Assembly (NCBI RefSeq): GCF_000384415.1
Contig: NZ_ARVU01000001.1
Coordinates: 2,232,001 to 2,296,000 of the forward strand
Source of the DNA: Cycloclasticus pugetii PS-1
GTDB lineage: Bacteria; Pseudomonadota; Gammaproteobacteria; Methylococcales; Cycloclasticaceae
Direction of reading: 5' to 3'
Length of the DNA: 64,000 nucleotides
Part shown: positions 39,362-48,011 of the stretch, one piece after another
How the letters are laid out: every line of letters starts with the position of its first letter
Position numbering within the stretch: the stretch's first letter is position 1
Made by a program: the position numbers and the translations under genes
The notes under the pieces: generated by a model
Database searches by the model: none
Told to the model about the DNA's origin: nothing
The model's input: the letters and a program-made list of their open reading frames with translations, nothing else

Positions 39362-39911
39362 CCAAGCACATAACAATATTGCGAATTATCTTTCAGAGGG
39401 CGATATTGCCGTTGATGCCACAATGGGTAATGGCTTTGATACGCTCTTTTTAGCCAAGCAAATTGGTGAGGCAGGAAAAGTCTACTCGTTCGACTTACAA
39501 GCCGCCGCTTTGCACACAACAGAGCAACGGCTAAGCAAAGAAAAACTATTACACCGGGTTTGCCTGATACAAGATGATCACTCACAATTATCAGCTTACT
39601 TAACGAAGGACGATGTTCATTCGATTCGTTGTGCGATGTTTAATTTAGGCTATTTACCGGGTAGTGATAAATTACTGCAAACGACGCCAAACTCTACGCT
39701 TCAGGCATTAGAGTCAGCGATTGCCCTGTTGGCACAGCCAGGTATTATTTCTATACTGGCTTACACAGGACATACTGGTGGTCGAGAGGAAACTGAGTCT
39801 GTAAAAAGTTGGGCGAAGACACTGCCAAAAAAACAATACGAGGTGACTATTCAAATACCTAGTGCAACAAAAAATAGCCCACCAGAACTTATTTTGATAG
39901 AGCACCTGTAA
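39342..39911 (+). CDS. MnmM-like (YtqB family) SAM-dependent tRNA methyltransferase
   Basis: A 189-residue class I methyltransferase of the rRNA_methylase/YtqB family. Motif I reads DATMGNGFDTLFLA near residue 25. The MnmM-type motifs NLGYLPGSDK near 104 and YTGHTGGREE near 141 follow. MnmM methylates nm5s2U to mnm5s2U at the tRNA wobble position in bacteria that lack the methyltransferase half of MnmC. The ATG lies inside the end of the FAD oxidoreductase gene, so the two are cotranslated. The assignment rests on family resemblance plus that partner. Confidence 0.85.
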   Translation: MTISLVNQAHNNIANYLSEGDIAVDATMGNGFDTLFLAKQIGEAGKVYSFDLQAAALHTTEQRLSKEKLLHRVCLIQDDHSQLSAYLTKDDVHSIRCAMFNLGYLPGSDKLLQTTPNSTLQALESAIALLAQPGIISILAYTGHTGGREETESVKSWAKTLPKKQYEVTIQIPSATKNSPPELILIEHL

Positions 39912-40027
39912 TTAATCATGCCATAACGTTTAAGACACGCGTCGCCTTTATACACGGTTCTTTTTATTATCTTTCAGTGGGTTTTAGTATTTTCCAAGCC
40001 TTATCTACTTTAGCCAAGCTATTACCC

Positions 40028-40405
40028 TTAGGGATTTCGCCCGCTTGGTTTCACCTTAAAAAAGCACCACCGAGTAACGATTAGCAAGGACAAACCGGCC
40101 CCTAAGATATCAGCAAACCAATCATACAAATCCGACTCACGCCCTGATATAAATGACTGATGCCATTCATCACTGGCCGCATAGAGCGCTGAAAAAATAA
40201 AGGCCACAATGAGCGCTCGTTGTTCGTTTTTGATTACTTGGGTGAAATAAGCTAACGCAAAGAAACCTAAAACAGCATAGGCAATTGCATGAATAACCTT
40301 ATCTTGATGTGCAAATAGCACTGGCGTTGGTAACGCTGACTGATGGGATAAGTAAAAAATAAGCCCACAATAGCCCACCAACAAAGCCAAGCAAACGCCT
40401 TTCAC
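40028..40405 (-). CDS. VanZ-like family membrane protein
   Basis: A small membrane protein of about 125 residues with four hydrophobic helices. It carries the VanZ-family DKVIHAIAYAVLGF and YAASDEWHQSFI...SDLYDWFADILGA features. The likely start is the GTG at 40405, just after the pyrK stop. A longer frame from GTG 40450 overlaps pyrK by 44 bases and adds residues that do not look like the family. Function is unknown despite the name; no glycopeptide-resistance genes are near. Confidence 0.78.
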   Translation of the reverse strand: MKGVCLALLVGYCGLIFYLSHQSALPTPVLFAHQDKVIHAIAYAVLGFFALAYFTQVIKNEQRALIVAFIFSALYAASDEWHQSFISGRESDLYDWFADILGAGLSLLIVTRWCFFKVKPSGRNP

Positions 40406-40406
40406 G

Positions 40407-41282
40407 TTAGGCGAATACCGTACTGGCTTCAAACACGGGGCCATCGACACAGACTCGTTTCATCGCCTCACCCTCTTTTGTCTTCACCTTAACAACACAA
40501 CCGGCACAACCACCAACGGCGCATGCCATATATTCTTCAAGCGACACTTGGCATGAAATATTAAATTCTTTGGCCAATGCAGCCACCGCTTTTAACATCG
40601 GCGTGGGGCCACAGGAATATATCTCTACCTGTTGCCGCTGTGCTTCACTAAGGGCATTCAGCCAATCGCGTGCTAGGTCGGTAATATAACCTTGATAAAC
40701 ACCATCATAATTTTGCAAACTGGCTAAACGGCTGGGAATCCCCCACTCTTCTAATAATGGTAAACCATCACTAACGCTTGCTTCAATACCATCAAGCGCC
40801 AATGCCGATGCCTTTCTTTGAAACGGAAAAGGAACTTCTGAGCCCATAAAAACAACCGGTGTTATCTCAGTTTGATTGTCTTTTATATACTCTGATAAAC
40901 AAATCATGGGAGGAATACCGACGCCACCACCCAACAGCAAGGCCCTAGGTTTGTTGGTGTTTAACTCAAATGGTCGACCAATTGGCCCCATCACGTTAAT
41001 TGTCTCACCCACTGCGCGTTTTGCGAGCAATTCTGTCCCTGCACCCACCGCCTTATATAAAAACTCAACCCAACCTTCTGAAGCGCAAGCACGCATAATC
41101 GATAATGGGCGACGCATTAAACGTTGGGGGTCACATTGAATGTGTGCAAACTGTCCTGGCTGTGCTGAGGCTGCACACTTAGGCGCCTTCACGCGTAAAA
41201 CGTATTGCTCTTGTTCAAACGCCTGTTGCGCCAAAATTTCAGCATCTTCTAAAAAGATGGTGTTTCGTGTATTTTCTTGCAT
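40407..41282 (-). CDS. pyrK: dihydroorotate dehydrogenase electron-transfer subunit-like protein (PyrK)
   Basis: A 291-residue FAD/[2Fe-2S] protein of the PyrK group of ferredoxin reductases. FAD binding is shown by RRPLSI near residue 58 and NAD binding by LLLGGGVGIPPM near 116. The cluster Cys residues are in CAVGGCAGC and the later CVDGP. PyrK normally pairs with class 1B PyrD to pass electrons from dihydroorotate to NAD. No pyrD is in the window. It overlaps the pyrX start by one base, the end of a run of pyr genes. Confidence 0.86.
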   Translation of the reverse strand: MQENTRNTIFLEDAEILAQQAFEQEQYVLRVKAPKCAASAQPGQFAHIQCDPQRLMRRPLSIMRACASEGWVEFLYKAVGAGTELLAKRAVGETINVMGPIGRPFELNTNKPRALLLGGGVGIPPMICLSEYIKDNQTEITPVVFMGSEVPFPFQRKASALALDGIEASVSDGLPLLEEWGIPSRLASLQNYDGVYQGYITDLARDWLNALSEAQRQQVEIYSCGPTPMLKAVAALAKEFNISCQVSLEEYMACAVGGCAGCVVKVKTKEGEAMKRVCVDGPVFEASTVFA

Positions 41283-42553
41283 TATTCCTCGAAAACTAAG
41301 TGGCCATTAACCAGTGTATGCGTTACTTTGCCTTTCATTTGATGCCCAAGGTAAGGCGTGTTTATTCCTTGGCTAAACCAATGTTCCTCATCAACTAGCC
41401 AAGTTTTATCAGGGTCAACAATACAAAGGTCTGCTGGAGCGCCTTCCGACAGACGCCCTGTTGCCAGCCCCAGTGTCACTGATGGCCCATCCGTTAAACG
41501 ACTCACCATTTGAGATAAATCCAATATTCCCTCATCTACCAGTGTCAGCATTAATGGTAACACCGTTTCTAAACTTGAAATGCCCGGCTCAGTTGATGGG
41601 AAGGGGGCTTGTTTAGCTTCTGCCTCATGCGGTCGATGACCTGAGCTAACACTCAATATTCCTTTTGCAACACCCGCCACTAACGCATCTCTGTCTTCTA
41701 CTGAACGCAGTGGTGGTGAAGTATGATAGTTTGCGTCAAACGTACCCACATCAAATTCAGTTAAGCTTAATTGGTATGCATGTACATCTGCCGAAATGGC
41801 ATCATTAGTAGCCTGCGCTCTTGCAATCATCGTCACAGCCCTTGCTGAAGACACGCCCGTTAAATGAATTCTCGCACCCGTTTCTTCGGCTAATTCAATC
41901 ATCTGTGCGATAGCTACTGTTTCTGCTGAAACAGGGATGCCCGATAAACCCAATTTAGAACTCACCGAGCCATCATGAATACAACCATCATCTTTAATCG
42001 ATATATCTTCTGGTTTGAGTATCACCAGCAGGTCATGGGTACTGGCATACTGTAAAGCACGCCTTAATATTTGGTTATCAATCGTATTATTGGGTGCTTG
42101 GCTTACGGCAACACAACCTGCTTTTTTCAAGGCATACATTTCACTCAGCGCCTTACCTTGTAGCCCAACCGTTAAAGCGCCTAATGGCAGTACTTTTGCC
42201 GAACCAGCCAAGGCCGCTTTGTCCAAAATCAGTTGCACAACAGAAGGGGTATCTAATACTGGCTGGGTATCTGGCAAACAACAAATTGAGGTATAACCGG
42301 CCGATACAGCAGCTTTTGTTTCGCTCTGTATTGTTGCCTTATGTTCATAACCCGGCTCTCTTAGACTGGCATTTAAATCTACAAAGCCCGGTAACACCCA
42401 TTTATTGCTGGCATCTATACTCTGTTGTGCAACAAAGCCCGCTGGCTTCTCACCCACCGATTGAATTTGACCGTTGGCAATATAGACATCCTTAACTGCA
42501 TCACAGGCATTAGCTGGGTCAACGACTCGGCCATTTTTGATGTGTATCTTCAT
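41282..42553 (-). CDS. pyrX: non-catalytic dihydroorotase-like protein (PyrX/PyrC')
   Basis: A 423-residue protein with the full dihydroorotase fold but without its catalytic residues. The metal motif DxHxHLREPG reads [10 protein letters not shown] (59-68), so both His are replaced (N61, S63). The TDHAPH segment carrying the catalytic Asp reads SGHRPH (304-309). In Pseudomonas such an inactive partner (PyrC') is required to assemble aspartate transcarbamoylase, and that gene also follows pyrB with a four-base overlap, as here. A separate active dihydroorotase must exist elsewhere. Confidence 0.92.
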   Translation of the reverse strand: MKIHIKNGRVVDPANACDAVKDVYIANGQIQSVGEKPAGFVAQQSIDASNKWVLPGFVDLNASLREPGYEHKATIQSETKAAVSAGYTSICCLPDTQPVLDTPSVVQLILDKAALAGSAKVLPLGALTVGLQGKALSEMYALKKAGCVAVSQAPNNTIDNQILRRALQYASTHDLLVILKPEDISIKDDGCIHDGSVSSKLGLSGIPVSAETVAIAQMIELAEETGARIHLTGVSSARAVTMIARAQATNDAISADVHAYQLSLTEFDVGTFDANYHTSPPLRSVEDRDALVAGVAKGILSVSSGHRPHEAEAKQAPFPSTEPGISSLETVLPLMLTLVDEGILDLSQMVSRLTDGPSVTLGLATGRLSEGAPADLCIVDPDKTWLVDEEHWFSQGINTPYLGHQMKGKVTHTLVNGHLVFEE

Positions 42554-43572
42554 CCCTTAACTACCTTATTTTGACCCAGCGTAAGTGTCATCACCGCCAT
42601 GCGGATAGCAATGCCATTCGTCACTTGCTGCAAAATAACCGAATTGGCACCATCAGCAACGGCAGCTTCCATTTCCACGCCACGATTAATCGGCCCTGGG
42701 TGCATCACGGTGACATCCGGCTTGGCATACGCCAACTTTTCTTCCGTCAGGCCAAAACACTCAAAATACTCGTGCTCACTGGGTAAGAGTGCAGCGCCCA
42801 TTCGTTCACGTTGCAAACGCAGCATGATCACCACATCTACATCATCAAGCCCTGTACGTAAATCGCCATACACGTGCACACCTAATGAATTAACATCACT
42901 CGGTAACAACGTCTTCGGAGCAATAACTCGCACCTCTTTAACCTCTAGCGTATTAAGCGCATGAATTTGCGAGCGAGCAACTCGTGAATGCAAGATATCG
43001 CCAATAATGGCAACTTTCAAATGCTTAAACTCCTTCTTTACTCGACGAATAGTAAACATGTCGAGCATCGCCTGAGTGGGATGTGCGTGGCTTCCATCGC
43101 CAGCATTAATAACGCTGACATGTGGCTCTACATGTCGCGCGATAAAATGTGCCGCGCCACTATCGGAGTGCCTCACCACAAACATATCGGCCTGCATCGC
43201 TTCTAAATTACGAATCGTGTCGAGAATGCTTTCGCCTTTAGAGGTTGCAGACGTTGCTATATTTAAATTAATCACATCCGCAGATAAACGTTTTGCAGCT
43301 AAATCAAACGTCGTACGTGTTCGCGTGCTGTTTTCAAAAAACAAATTAACAATCGTTTTTCCACGCAGTACGGGGACTTTTTTTACCGCCTGATGACCTA
43401 CGCTCGAGAATGACTCGGCGACATCCATAATCTCTATCAGGGTTTCTTTAGAAAGACCCTCGGTGGTTAGAAAGTGGCGGAGTTGTCCCTGTTCATCAAG
43501 TTGTAAACGGGAACTATCGGGTGCTTTGAAGGACGTACTAGCAGGTTGCTTGCTAGAGCTCATATCAGTCAA
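42550..43572 (-). CDS. pyrB: aspartate carbamoyltransferase catalytic subunit
   Basis: The 340-residue enzyme condenses carbamoyl phosphate with aspartate, the committed pyrimidine step. The carbamoyl-phosphate loop is [10 protein letters not shown] near residue 78, and the HPTQAMLD and [11 protein letters not shown] motifs are present. The N-terminal extension of about 30 residues before the core is like that of Pseudomonas class A ATCases, where it contributes to nucleotide control. No pyrI regulatory subunit gene is present, consistent with the PyrB-PyrX type of complex. It overlaps pyrR and pyrX by four bases each. Confidence 0.96.
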   Translation of the reverse strand: MTDMSSSKQPASTSFKAPDSSRLQLDEQGQLRHFLTTEGLSKETLIEIMDVAESFSSVGHQAVKKVPVLRGKTIVNLFFENSTRTRTTFDLAAKRLSADVINLNIATSATSKGESILDTIRNLEAMQADMFVVRHSDSGAAHFIARHVEPHVSVINAGDGSHAHPTQAMLDMFTIRRVKKEFKHLKVAIIGDILHSRVARSQIHALNTLEVKEVRVIAPKTLLPSDVNSLGVHVYGDLRTGLDDVDVVIMLRLQRERMGAALLPSEHEYFECFGLTEEKLAYAKPDVTVMHPGPINRGVEMEAAVADGANSVILQQVTNGIAIRMAVMTLTLGQNKVVKG

Positions 43573-44081
43573 TTCCGGTTAGTTTCTAGCGCTAAAGGCG
43601 CCGGGCCGATCAATTTTACCTGTTTTTCAGGTAACAAATCCAGTTTCACACCGACTATATCTGCATGAAGCGGCAATTCTCTCGCCCCACGGTCTACTAA
43701 AACCGCCAACGTAACACTATCAGGGCGACCGTAATCAAAAATTTCATTTAATGCTGCACGGATCGTTCGGCCTGTATAGAGAACATCATCCACCAAGATA
43801 ATGTGCTCGTTTTCAACCTTAGCAGGGATATTACTTGGCTTAACCTGTGGATTTAAGCCTATGCGTGAAAAGTCATCCCGGTAGAATGAAATATCAATTT
43901 CACCAAGCGGTTTATTCAACCCTAGTTTCTGATGTAACTTTTCTGCCACCCATAACCCGCCGGTATGCACCCCTATCATCAGTGGCTCAACTATTTGCTT
44001 GCGCTCCATCATTTGTGCCAACTCATCTGCCATTGTGTTTATGATGGCATCAATATCAATAGCTTTTAACTCTGTATCCAT
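43569..44081 (-). CDS. pyrR: PyrR: uracil phosphoribosyltransferase / pyr regulator
   Basis: A 170-residue type I phosphoribosyltransferase fold protein. The PRPP-binding motif reads [14 protein letters not shown] near residue 97, and an IGVHTGG loop lies near 36. In Gram-positives PyrR controls pyr mRNA attenuation; in Gram-negatives the uracil phosphoribosyltransferase activity may be its main role. I chose the ATG at 44081, two bases after the ruvX stop, because the longer frame continues through ruvX with no family match. It overlaps pyrB as ATGA. No obvious attenuator is visible in the operon. Confidence 0.94.
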   Translation of the reverse strand: MDTELKAIDIDAIINTMADELAQMMERKQIVEPLMIGVHTGGLWVAEKLHQKLGLNKPLGEIDISFYRDDFSRIGLNPQVKPSNIPAKVENEHIILVDDVLYTGRTIRAALNEIFDYGRPDSVTLAVLVDRGARELPLHADIVGVKLDLLPEKQVKLIGPAPLALETNRN

Positions 44082-44083
44082 AC

Positions 44084-44509
44084 TTATTGCTTGTGTTGTT
44101 GTGTGTTTAACCAGCTTTGTAAAATCAACTGCGCAGCGACTTGGTCTTGAACTTCCCATAACTTATCGGCACTCACCTGAACCTCATCAAACAATATTTG
44201 TTTTGCTTCAAATGTTGTCAGCGCCTCATCAAATAATTCAACGGGGCATTGATACCGCCCTTCTAACTGTCTAGAAAACCGCTCCATTTTTGGCGTAACT
44301 GTATTATCACTACCATCTTCTTGGCGAGAAATACCAACTATCATTTTTGTTGGCTGCCAGGTCTCAATAATTTTTGTTAACTCGTCCCAGCCGGTCTTTT
44401 GTCTCACTGCTTTAACCGTTGTTAAGGCATTGGCAATGTGTGTCTGTGTATCACCCACAGCAACACCTATTTTTTTTACACCATAATCAAAACCTAGGCA
44501 TACCGCCAT
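44084..44509 (-). CDS. ruvX: Holliday-junction resolvase-like RNase RuvX (YqgF)
   Basis: A 141-residue RNase H-fold protein of the YqgF/RuvX family, implicated in pre-16S rRNA processing. The N-terminal acidic motif is LGFDYGVKKIGVA, and ETWQP...IVGIS and FDEALTTFEA provide the other catalytic acids. The ATG at 44509 overlaps the algH stop (TAATG). Its place in the gshB-tonB-algH-ruvX-pyrR order is conserved in Pseudomonas-like genomes. Confidence 0.95.
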   Translation of the reverse strand: MAVCLGFDYGVKKIGVAVGDTQTHIANALTTVKAVRQKTGWDELTKIIETWQPTKMIVGISRQEDGSDNTVTPKMERFSRQLEGRYQCPVELFDEALTTFEAKQILFDEVQVSADKLWEVQDQVAAQLILQSWLNTQQHKQ

Positions 44510-45072
44510 TAGCAATGACCCACATCAGAACTCATCAAACTAATATCAACACCTATTCTATGCGCCGCCAATTCCCAGCGTTGCGGGAGAGGCTCATCAA
44601 AAATAATATGTGGTTCAGCTTGGCCATGTAACCAAGAATTCCGCTGAATTTCCTGCTCCAATTGCCCTGCAGCCCAGCCCGCATAACCCAGCGCAACCAT
44701 CCATTTCTCGGGCCCTTTACCTTCGGCAATTGCTTCTAAAATATCTTTTGAGCTGGTCAGCGCAAACTCATCATTCACCGTTAACGTAGAATCCCAGTTG
44801 CCTACCGGCGTATGCAACACAAACCCTCGCTCAGGTTGAACAGGACCACCCATAAATAAAGGCGTTGCCGCTACTGCTGGGTTAACTGCAGTAATTGATA
44901 ATTGATCAAAAATGGCTTTCATGGTCATCGTGTGTGGTTTATTAATCACGATACCCAGCGCCCCTTCTTCATCATGCTGACATAGGTAGGTGACCGATTT
45001 AGAAAAGTCATCACCTTCCATTCCTGGCATTGCAATTAGGAAATTATTAGTGAGATAGTTTTTTTTATTCAT
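44509..45072 (-). CDS. algH: YqgE/AlgH family protein (UPF0301)
   Basis: A 187-residue cytoplasmic protein of the DUF179/AlgH family. Recognisable segments are NNFLIAMPGM at the N-terminus, GALGIVINKP near 37, PLFMGGPVQPERGFVLH near 70 and ALGYAGWAAGQLEQEI near 127. The molecular function is unknown; the name derives from an alginate-regulation phenotype in Pseudomonas. It is a standard member of this operon and has its own start 25 bases after tonB. Confidence 0.95.
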   Translation of the reverse strand: MNKKNYLTNNFLIAMPGMEGDDFSKSVTYLCQHDEEGALGIVINKPHTMTMKAIFDQLSITAVNPAVAATPLFMGGPVQPERGFVLHTPVGNWDSTLTVNDEFALTSSKDILEAIAEGKGPEKWMVALGYAGWAAGQLEQEIQRNSWLHGQAEPHIIFDEPLPQRWELAAHRIGVDISLMSSDVGHC

Positions 45073-45097
45073 AAATAAAATTTCATCGTTGTGGTCT

Positions 45098-45949
45098 TTA
45101 GCGTGTTAGCAAAGAGCCTTCATTTAAAAATTGCCAGGTCCTCGTGATGACCAAAATATCAATATCTTTTTGCAGATCAATAGGGAGCGGGGCAAATGGT
45201 GCCGATAGTTTAACAATATTGACTGCTGCATCATCAATAATTTTATGACCAGAACGGCGATTAATTATGATTTTCTTTAAATTACCATCGGCATATAATT
45301 CAACGCTCATTACTAATGTGCCCGACAAACGCTTACGCCTCACCTCCCCTGGATAATTCAAATTGCCCACTCGCTCAATTTTGCGTTGCCAAGCCGCTTC
45401 GTAACTGGCCGCTTTGTATTTATGCGCATTAATTGAGTTGATGTGTAATTTTCGAGGTCGTCGTGAATAACTGGTAACCGCTTCATTAATTTCTGCCTGA
45501 AGTTTTGCAATTTCCTCACTTTGACGCAATAAATCAGCCGTCGTTAATGCCTTGCTTTGCTTTGGCACTTTTTTATTGCTAGCCTCAATTGCCACATCCG
45601 CTTCAGTTTGCAAGAGCGCCTTTTGAGCCTGAGCCAGCGATTGCTGCTCTTTCGTATGCTCAGATTGTGCTGACTGCTTTTTCGGCTGCAACGCTGCTTG
45701 CTGTTGATTAACTGCCTTTTCTTCCGCTTCGCCACTACCAACTTGATCTTCTTGGGCTAAAAAATCAGCTTTTTCAGGCCGCTCTTTATCCGGCGATACC
45801 ACCAACACAACCTCTAGTGCTTGACTAACGGAACGCGAGATATCAACATCAAAACTAATACCCAAAATAACCAAGGCATGAATAATGCCCGCCATAAATA
45901 ACGTTAAACCCAGCTTATCCGCTGATGATATGGCAGCTGGAGCAGCCAC
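45098..45949 (-). CDS. TonB family energy-transducing protein (TonB3-like)
   Basis: A 283-residue protein with one N-terminal membrane helix (about 13-31), a long charged and Gln/Lys-rich periplasmic region (50-150) rather than a Pro-rich one, and a TonB C-terminal domain (about 190-280; GTLVMSVELYADGNLKKI, then INRRSGHKIIDDAAV). It lies between gshB and algH exactly where P. aeruginosa carries tonB3, a TonB paralogue linked to type IV pilus function rather than iron uptake. No exbB or exbD genes are adjacent. Start is GTG at 45949. Confidence 0.86.
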   Translation of the reverse strand: MAAPAAISSADKLGLTLFMAGIIHALVILGISFDVDISRSVSQALEVVLVVSPDKERPEKADFLAQEDQVGSGEAEEKAVNQQQAALQPKKQSAQSEHTKEQQSLAQAQKALLQTEADVAIEASNKKVPKQSKALTTADLLRQSEEIAKLQAEINEAVTSYSRRPRKLHINSINAHKYKAASYEAAWQRKIERVGNLNYPGEVRRKRLSGTLVMSVELYADGNLKKIIINRRSGHKIIDDAAVNIVKLSAPFAPLPIDLQKDIDILVITRTWQFLNEGSLLTR

Positions 45950-45951
45950 CT

Positions 45952-46893
45952 CTATGCTAGTTGCTCCTCAATGCAATCCATCAGTAAAGCACTTATGTTT
46001 AAACCAAATTGATTGTCCAACTCTTGTACACACGTTGGGCTTGTCACATTTATTTCCGTCACATAGTCACCAATCACATCTAAGCCAACAAAAAACAGCC
46101 CCTTTTTAACCAACGTAGGGCCAATTTGCTCACATAACCAACGGTCTCTATCGGTTAATGTTCGGCCCTCACCTGTCCCACCAGCGGCCAAGTTCCCTCG
46201 CGTTTCACCTTCGGCAGGAATACGGGCCAAGGCGTACGGTACGGGTTGACCATTAACAATTAAAATACGTTTATCGCCCTGCTTAATTTCAGGTAGATAG
46301 CGCTGAACCATTGTCAATTCTTTTCCATGATTAGTCATCGTTTCCAGCACAACGCCAAGGTTATGGTCCGCTTTTTTAAGTCGATAAATGGACGCGCCGC
46401 CCATCCCATCTAAAGGTTTAACAATAATATCTTCATGCTCAAGCAAAAAGTCTTTAATCCGTTGAGTTTGCGAAGTCACCAAGGTAGGCGAGCAACAGTC
46501 TGGAAACCATGCCGTAAATAACTTTTCATTGGCATCACGCAAAGACTGCGGTTTATTCACCACCAATACACCATCGGATTCGGCTTGTTCTAAAACATAC
46601 GTCGTATAGACAAAGTTCATGTTAAAAGGCGGGTCAACACGCATTAAAATAGCATCCATTTGACTCATAACATCATCAATAGGCTCACCTAATGTAAACC
46701 AACTTTTTTCATCGCGCTGAACAGTTAATGGTTTATAGGTCGCCTTCGCAGTACCATTTATCAGGTACAGGTCTTGTTGTTCCATATAAAACAACTCCCA
46801 GCCCCTGCTTTGCGCTTCAAGCAACATAGCAAATGTGGTGTCTTTTTTGATATTGATTGACCCGATAGGGTCCATTACAACGCCTAAACGCAT
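45952..46893 (-). CDS. gshB: glutathione synthetase
   Basis: An ATP-grasp ligase of 313 residues that joins gamma-glutamylcysteine and glycine. The N-terminal MRLGVVMDPIGSINIKKD start, VDPPFNMNFVY and the ATP-grasp segment VKPLDGMGGASIYR are diagnostic. The C-terminal FVGLDVIGDYVTEINVTSPT holds the metal-binding Asp, Glu and Asn. GGAG precedes the ATG. It is the first gene of the long minus-strand unit that runs to the pyr genes. Confidence 0.96.
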   Translation of the reverse strand: MRLGVVMDPIGSINIKKDTTFAMLLEAQSRGWELFYMEQQDLYLINGTAKATYKPLTVQRDEKSWFTLGEPIDDVMSQMDAILMRVDPPFNMNFVYTTYVLEQAESDGVLVVNKPQSLRDANEKLFTAWFPDCCSPTLVTSQTQRIKDFLLEHEDIIVKPLDGMGGASIYRLKKADHNLGVVLETMTNHGKELTMVQRYLPEIKQGDKRILIVNGQPVPYALARIPAEGETRGNLAAGGTGEGRTLTDRDRWLCEQIGPTLVKKGLFFVGLDVIGDYVTEINVTSPTCVQELDNQFGLNISALLMDCIEEQLA

Positions 46894-46925
46894 GGGTCTC
46901 TCCGCTTGTAAGTGTTTTCTCTAAT

Positions 46926-46931
46926 ATTATA
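46926..46931 (-). promoter_or_regulatory. -10 box candidate for the gshB-pyr operon
   Basis: On the minus strand a perfect TATAAT lies 33 bases before the gshB ATG. No clear TTGACA-type hexamer sits 16-18 bases upstream. The downstream spacing suits a short 5' leader with a GGAG ribosome site. Confidence 0.45.
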
Positions 46932-46936
46932 ACGTG

Positions 46937-47527
46937 TCATGTACATATAGATTTGTTATGAATTTCTTCTGTTAAGTTACTAATTGCATTTCGAAACTCA
47001 AGTAGTCCGCTCAATTCAATTCTAATACGGTCATTTTCAATTTTATAGCTGTCAGGATGGCTAATAGCTACTCGCTTCAAAGCATCTTTGTGTTTAGATA
47101 AAGGCACTCTACCAGCTATATGTAACAAAGCATTTCTAACTTCTTGAGCATTGATTATTATTGAATACGCAGAATTATCTCCCAGCTCCCCCAATATATC
47201 TTTAATATAAGATTTGAATTTTTTTATCCCATAACCTCCGTCTTGTTGAACCGAACGAGGGTTTTTATCTCTCCATAATAAATACAACATTTCTTCTAGA
47301 TGACCAAACATTAACAGAAAAGATGTTTCACGAAGCTTTTCAGGGAAGTGTTTTTCTAGGTTAATCCTCAAATAAGCTTTATCTACACCAGATGAGTCCG
47401 CGTCTTCATCTATTAAAGTTGCTCTTAAAGCATCATCGATATAGTCATGAAACCTTGCTATACAACCAAGGTTTTGCCTAAGCATCAATTTAAAAATAGC
47501 ATTCCCCATATCATTCTTACAATTCAA
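46937..47527 (-). CDS. hypothetical protein with a HEPN-like Rx4H motif
   Basis: A 196-residue helical, charged protein that I do not recognise as a named family. A possible HEPN ribonuclease motif, RNALLH (R131-H136), is preceded by an amphipathic helix (FGHLEEMLYLLW, 75-86) such as HEPN proteins carry. No signal peptide or membrane segment is seen. The DNA is visibly AT-richer and uses codons such as ATA and AGA more than its neighbours. It sits alone between gshB and a repeat element, which breaks an otherwise conserved gene block and suggests a horizontally acquired gene. No antitoxin-like partner is visible. The nuclease assignment is inference. Confidence 0.6.
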   Translation of the reverse strand: MNCKNDMGNAIFKLMLRQNLGCIARFHDYIDDALRATLIDEDADSSGVDKAYLRINLEKHFPEKLRETSFLLMFGHLEEMLYLLWRDKNPRSVQQDGGYGIKKFKSYIKDILGELGDNSAYSIIINAQEVRNALLHIAGRVPLSKHKDALKRVAISHPDSYKIENDRIRIELSGLLEFRNAISNLTEEIHNKSICT

Positions 47528-47594
47528 ATAACAACCTCAAAACATAGTAAATTATCGTTGTCATTTAAACACAACCAGATTTCTTCATCTGTTT

Positions 47595-47990
47595 CGCCTT
47601 GAAAGGCGAGTGACTCTTTTGTCAGTAGCAACAAAAGAGTAACCAGAAAAATGCCACCCACTGCTCTCACCCTGAAGGGTGCCTTCAAAAATAACCAATA
47701 AAATAGCTACTGTGGAACTCGCCTAAAGAACGGGCTCAAACAGCCACAATAGAAAACTCTATTTTATTGATTAGTTTTTCAGTGAGAGCAAGAGGGTTTA
47801 TAATCAAAGTCACTCACTTTTGACTTTGGTACCCTTTTATCGCGCTAGGAATTATTTCTTTTCGGATAAGAGAGCGCGTTGTCTGAGCATAGCGAGTTTA
47901 GCGCGAACCCGAAAATAATTCATTACTGCGATTTGGGCGACCTTTTCTTTGGTTCTGTTTCTTTTTGTCGCAAAAAGAAATGAACACCCT
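47595..47990. repeat. ~400-bp non-coding element with mirrored hairpin ends and nested inverted repeats
   Basis: No credible gene lies in 47528-48011. The left end has CGCCTT-GA-AAGGCG (47595-47608), then a 10-bp hairpin ACTCTTTTGT/ACAAAAGAGT (47613-47640) and AACCAGAAAAA. The right end, read on the minus strand, has GTTCA, a 10-bp hairpin TTTCTTTTTG/CAAAAAGAAA (47958-47980), then AACCAAAGAAAA. The ends are thus degenerate mirror images. Inside, TGCTCTCAC (47662) pairs with GTGAGAGCA (47782), CAATAAAATAG (47696) with CTATTTTATTG (47759), and CAAAGTCA with TGACTTTG (47805-47828). It resembles dispersed intergenic repeats of beta/gammaproteobacteria as I remember them. Copy number was not tested. 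Confidence 0.6.
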
Positions 47991-48011
47991 AGCGGCAGCA
48001 AAAATGCAAAC

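Noticed and set aside
40028..40405. Glycopeptide resistance gene (VanZ)
   Set aside because: The VanZ-like fold is widespread in non-resistant bacteria, and no vanHAX genes are nearby.
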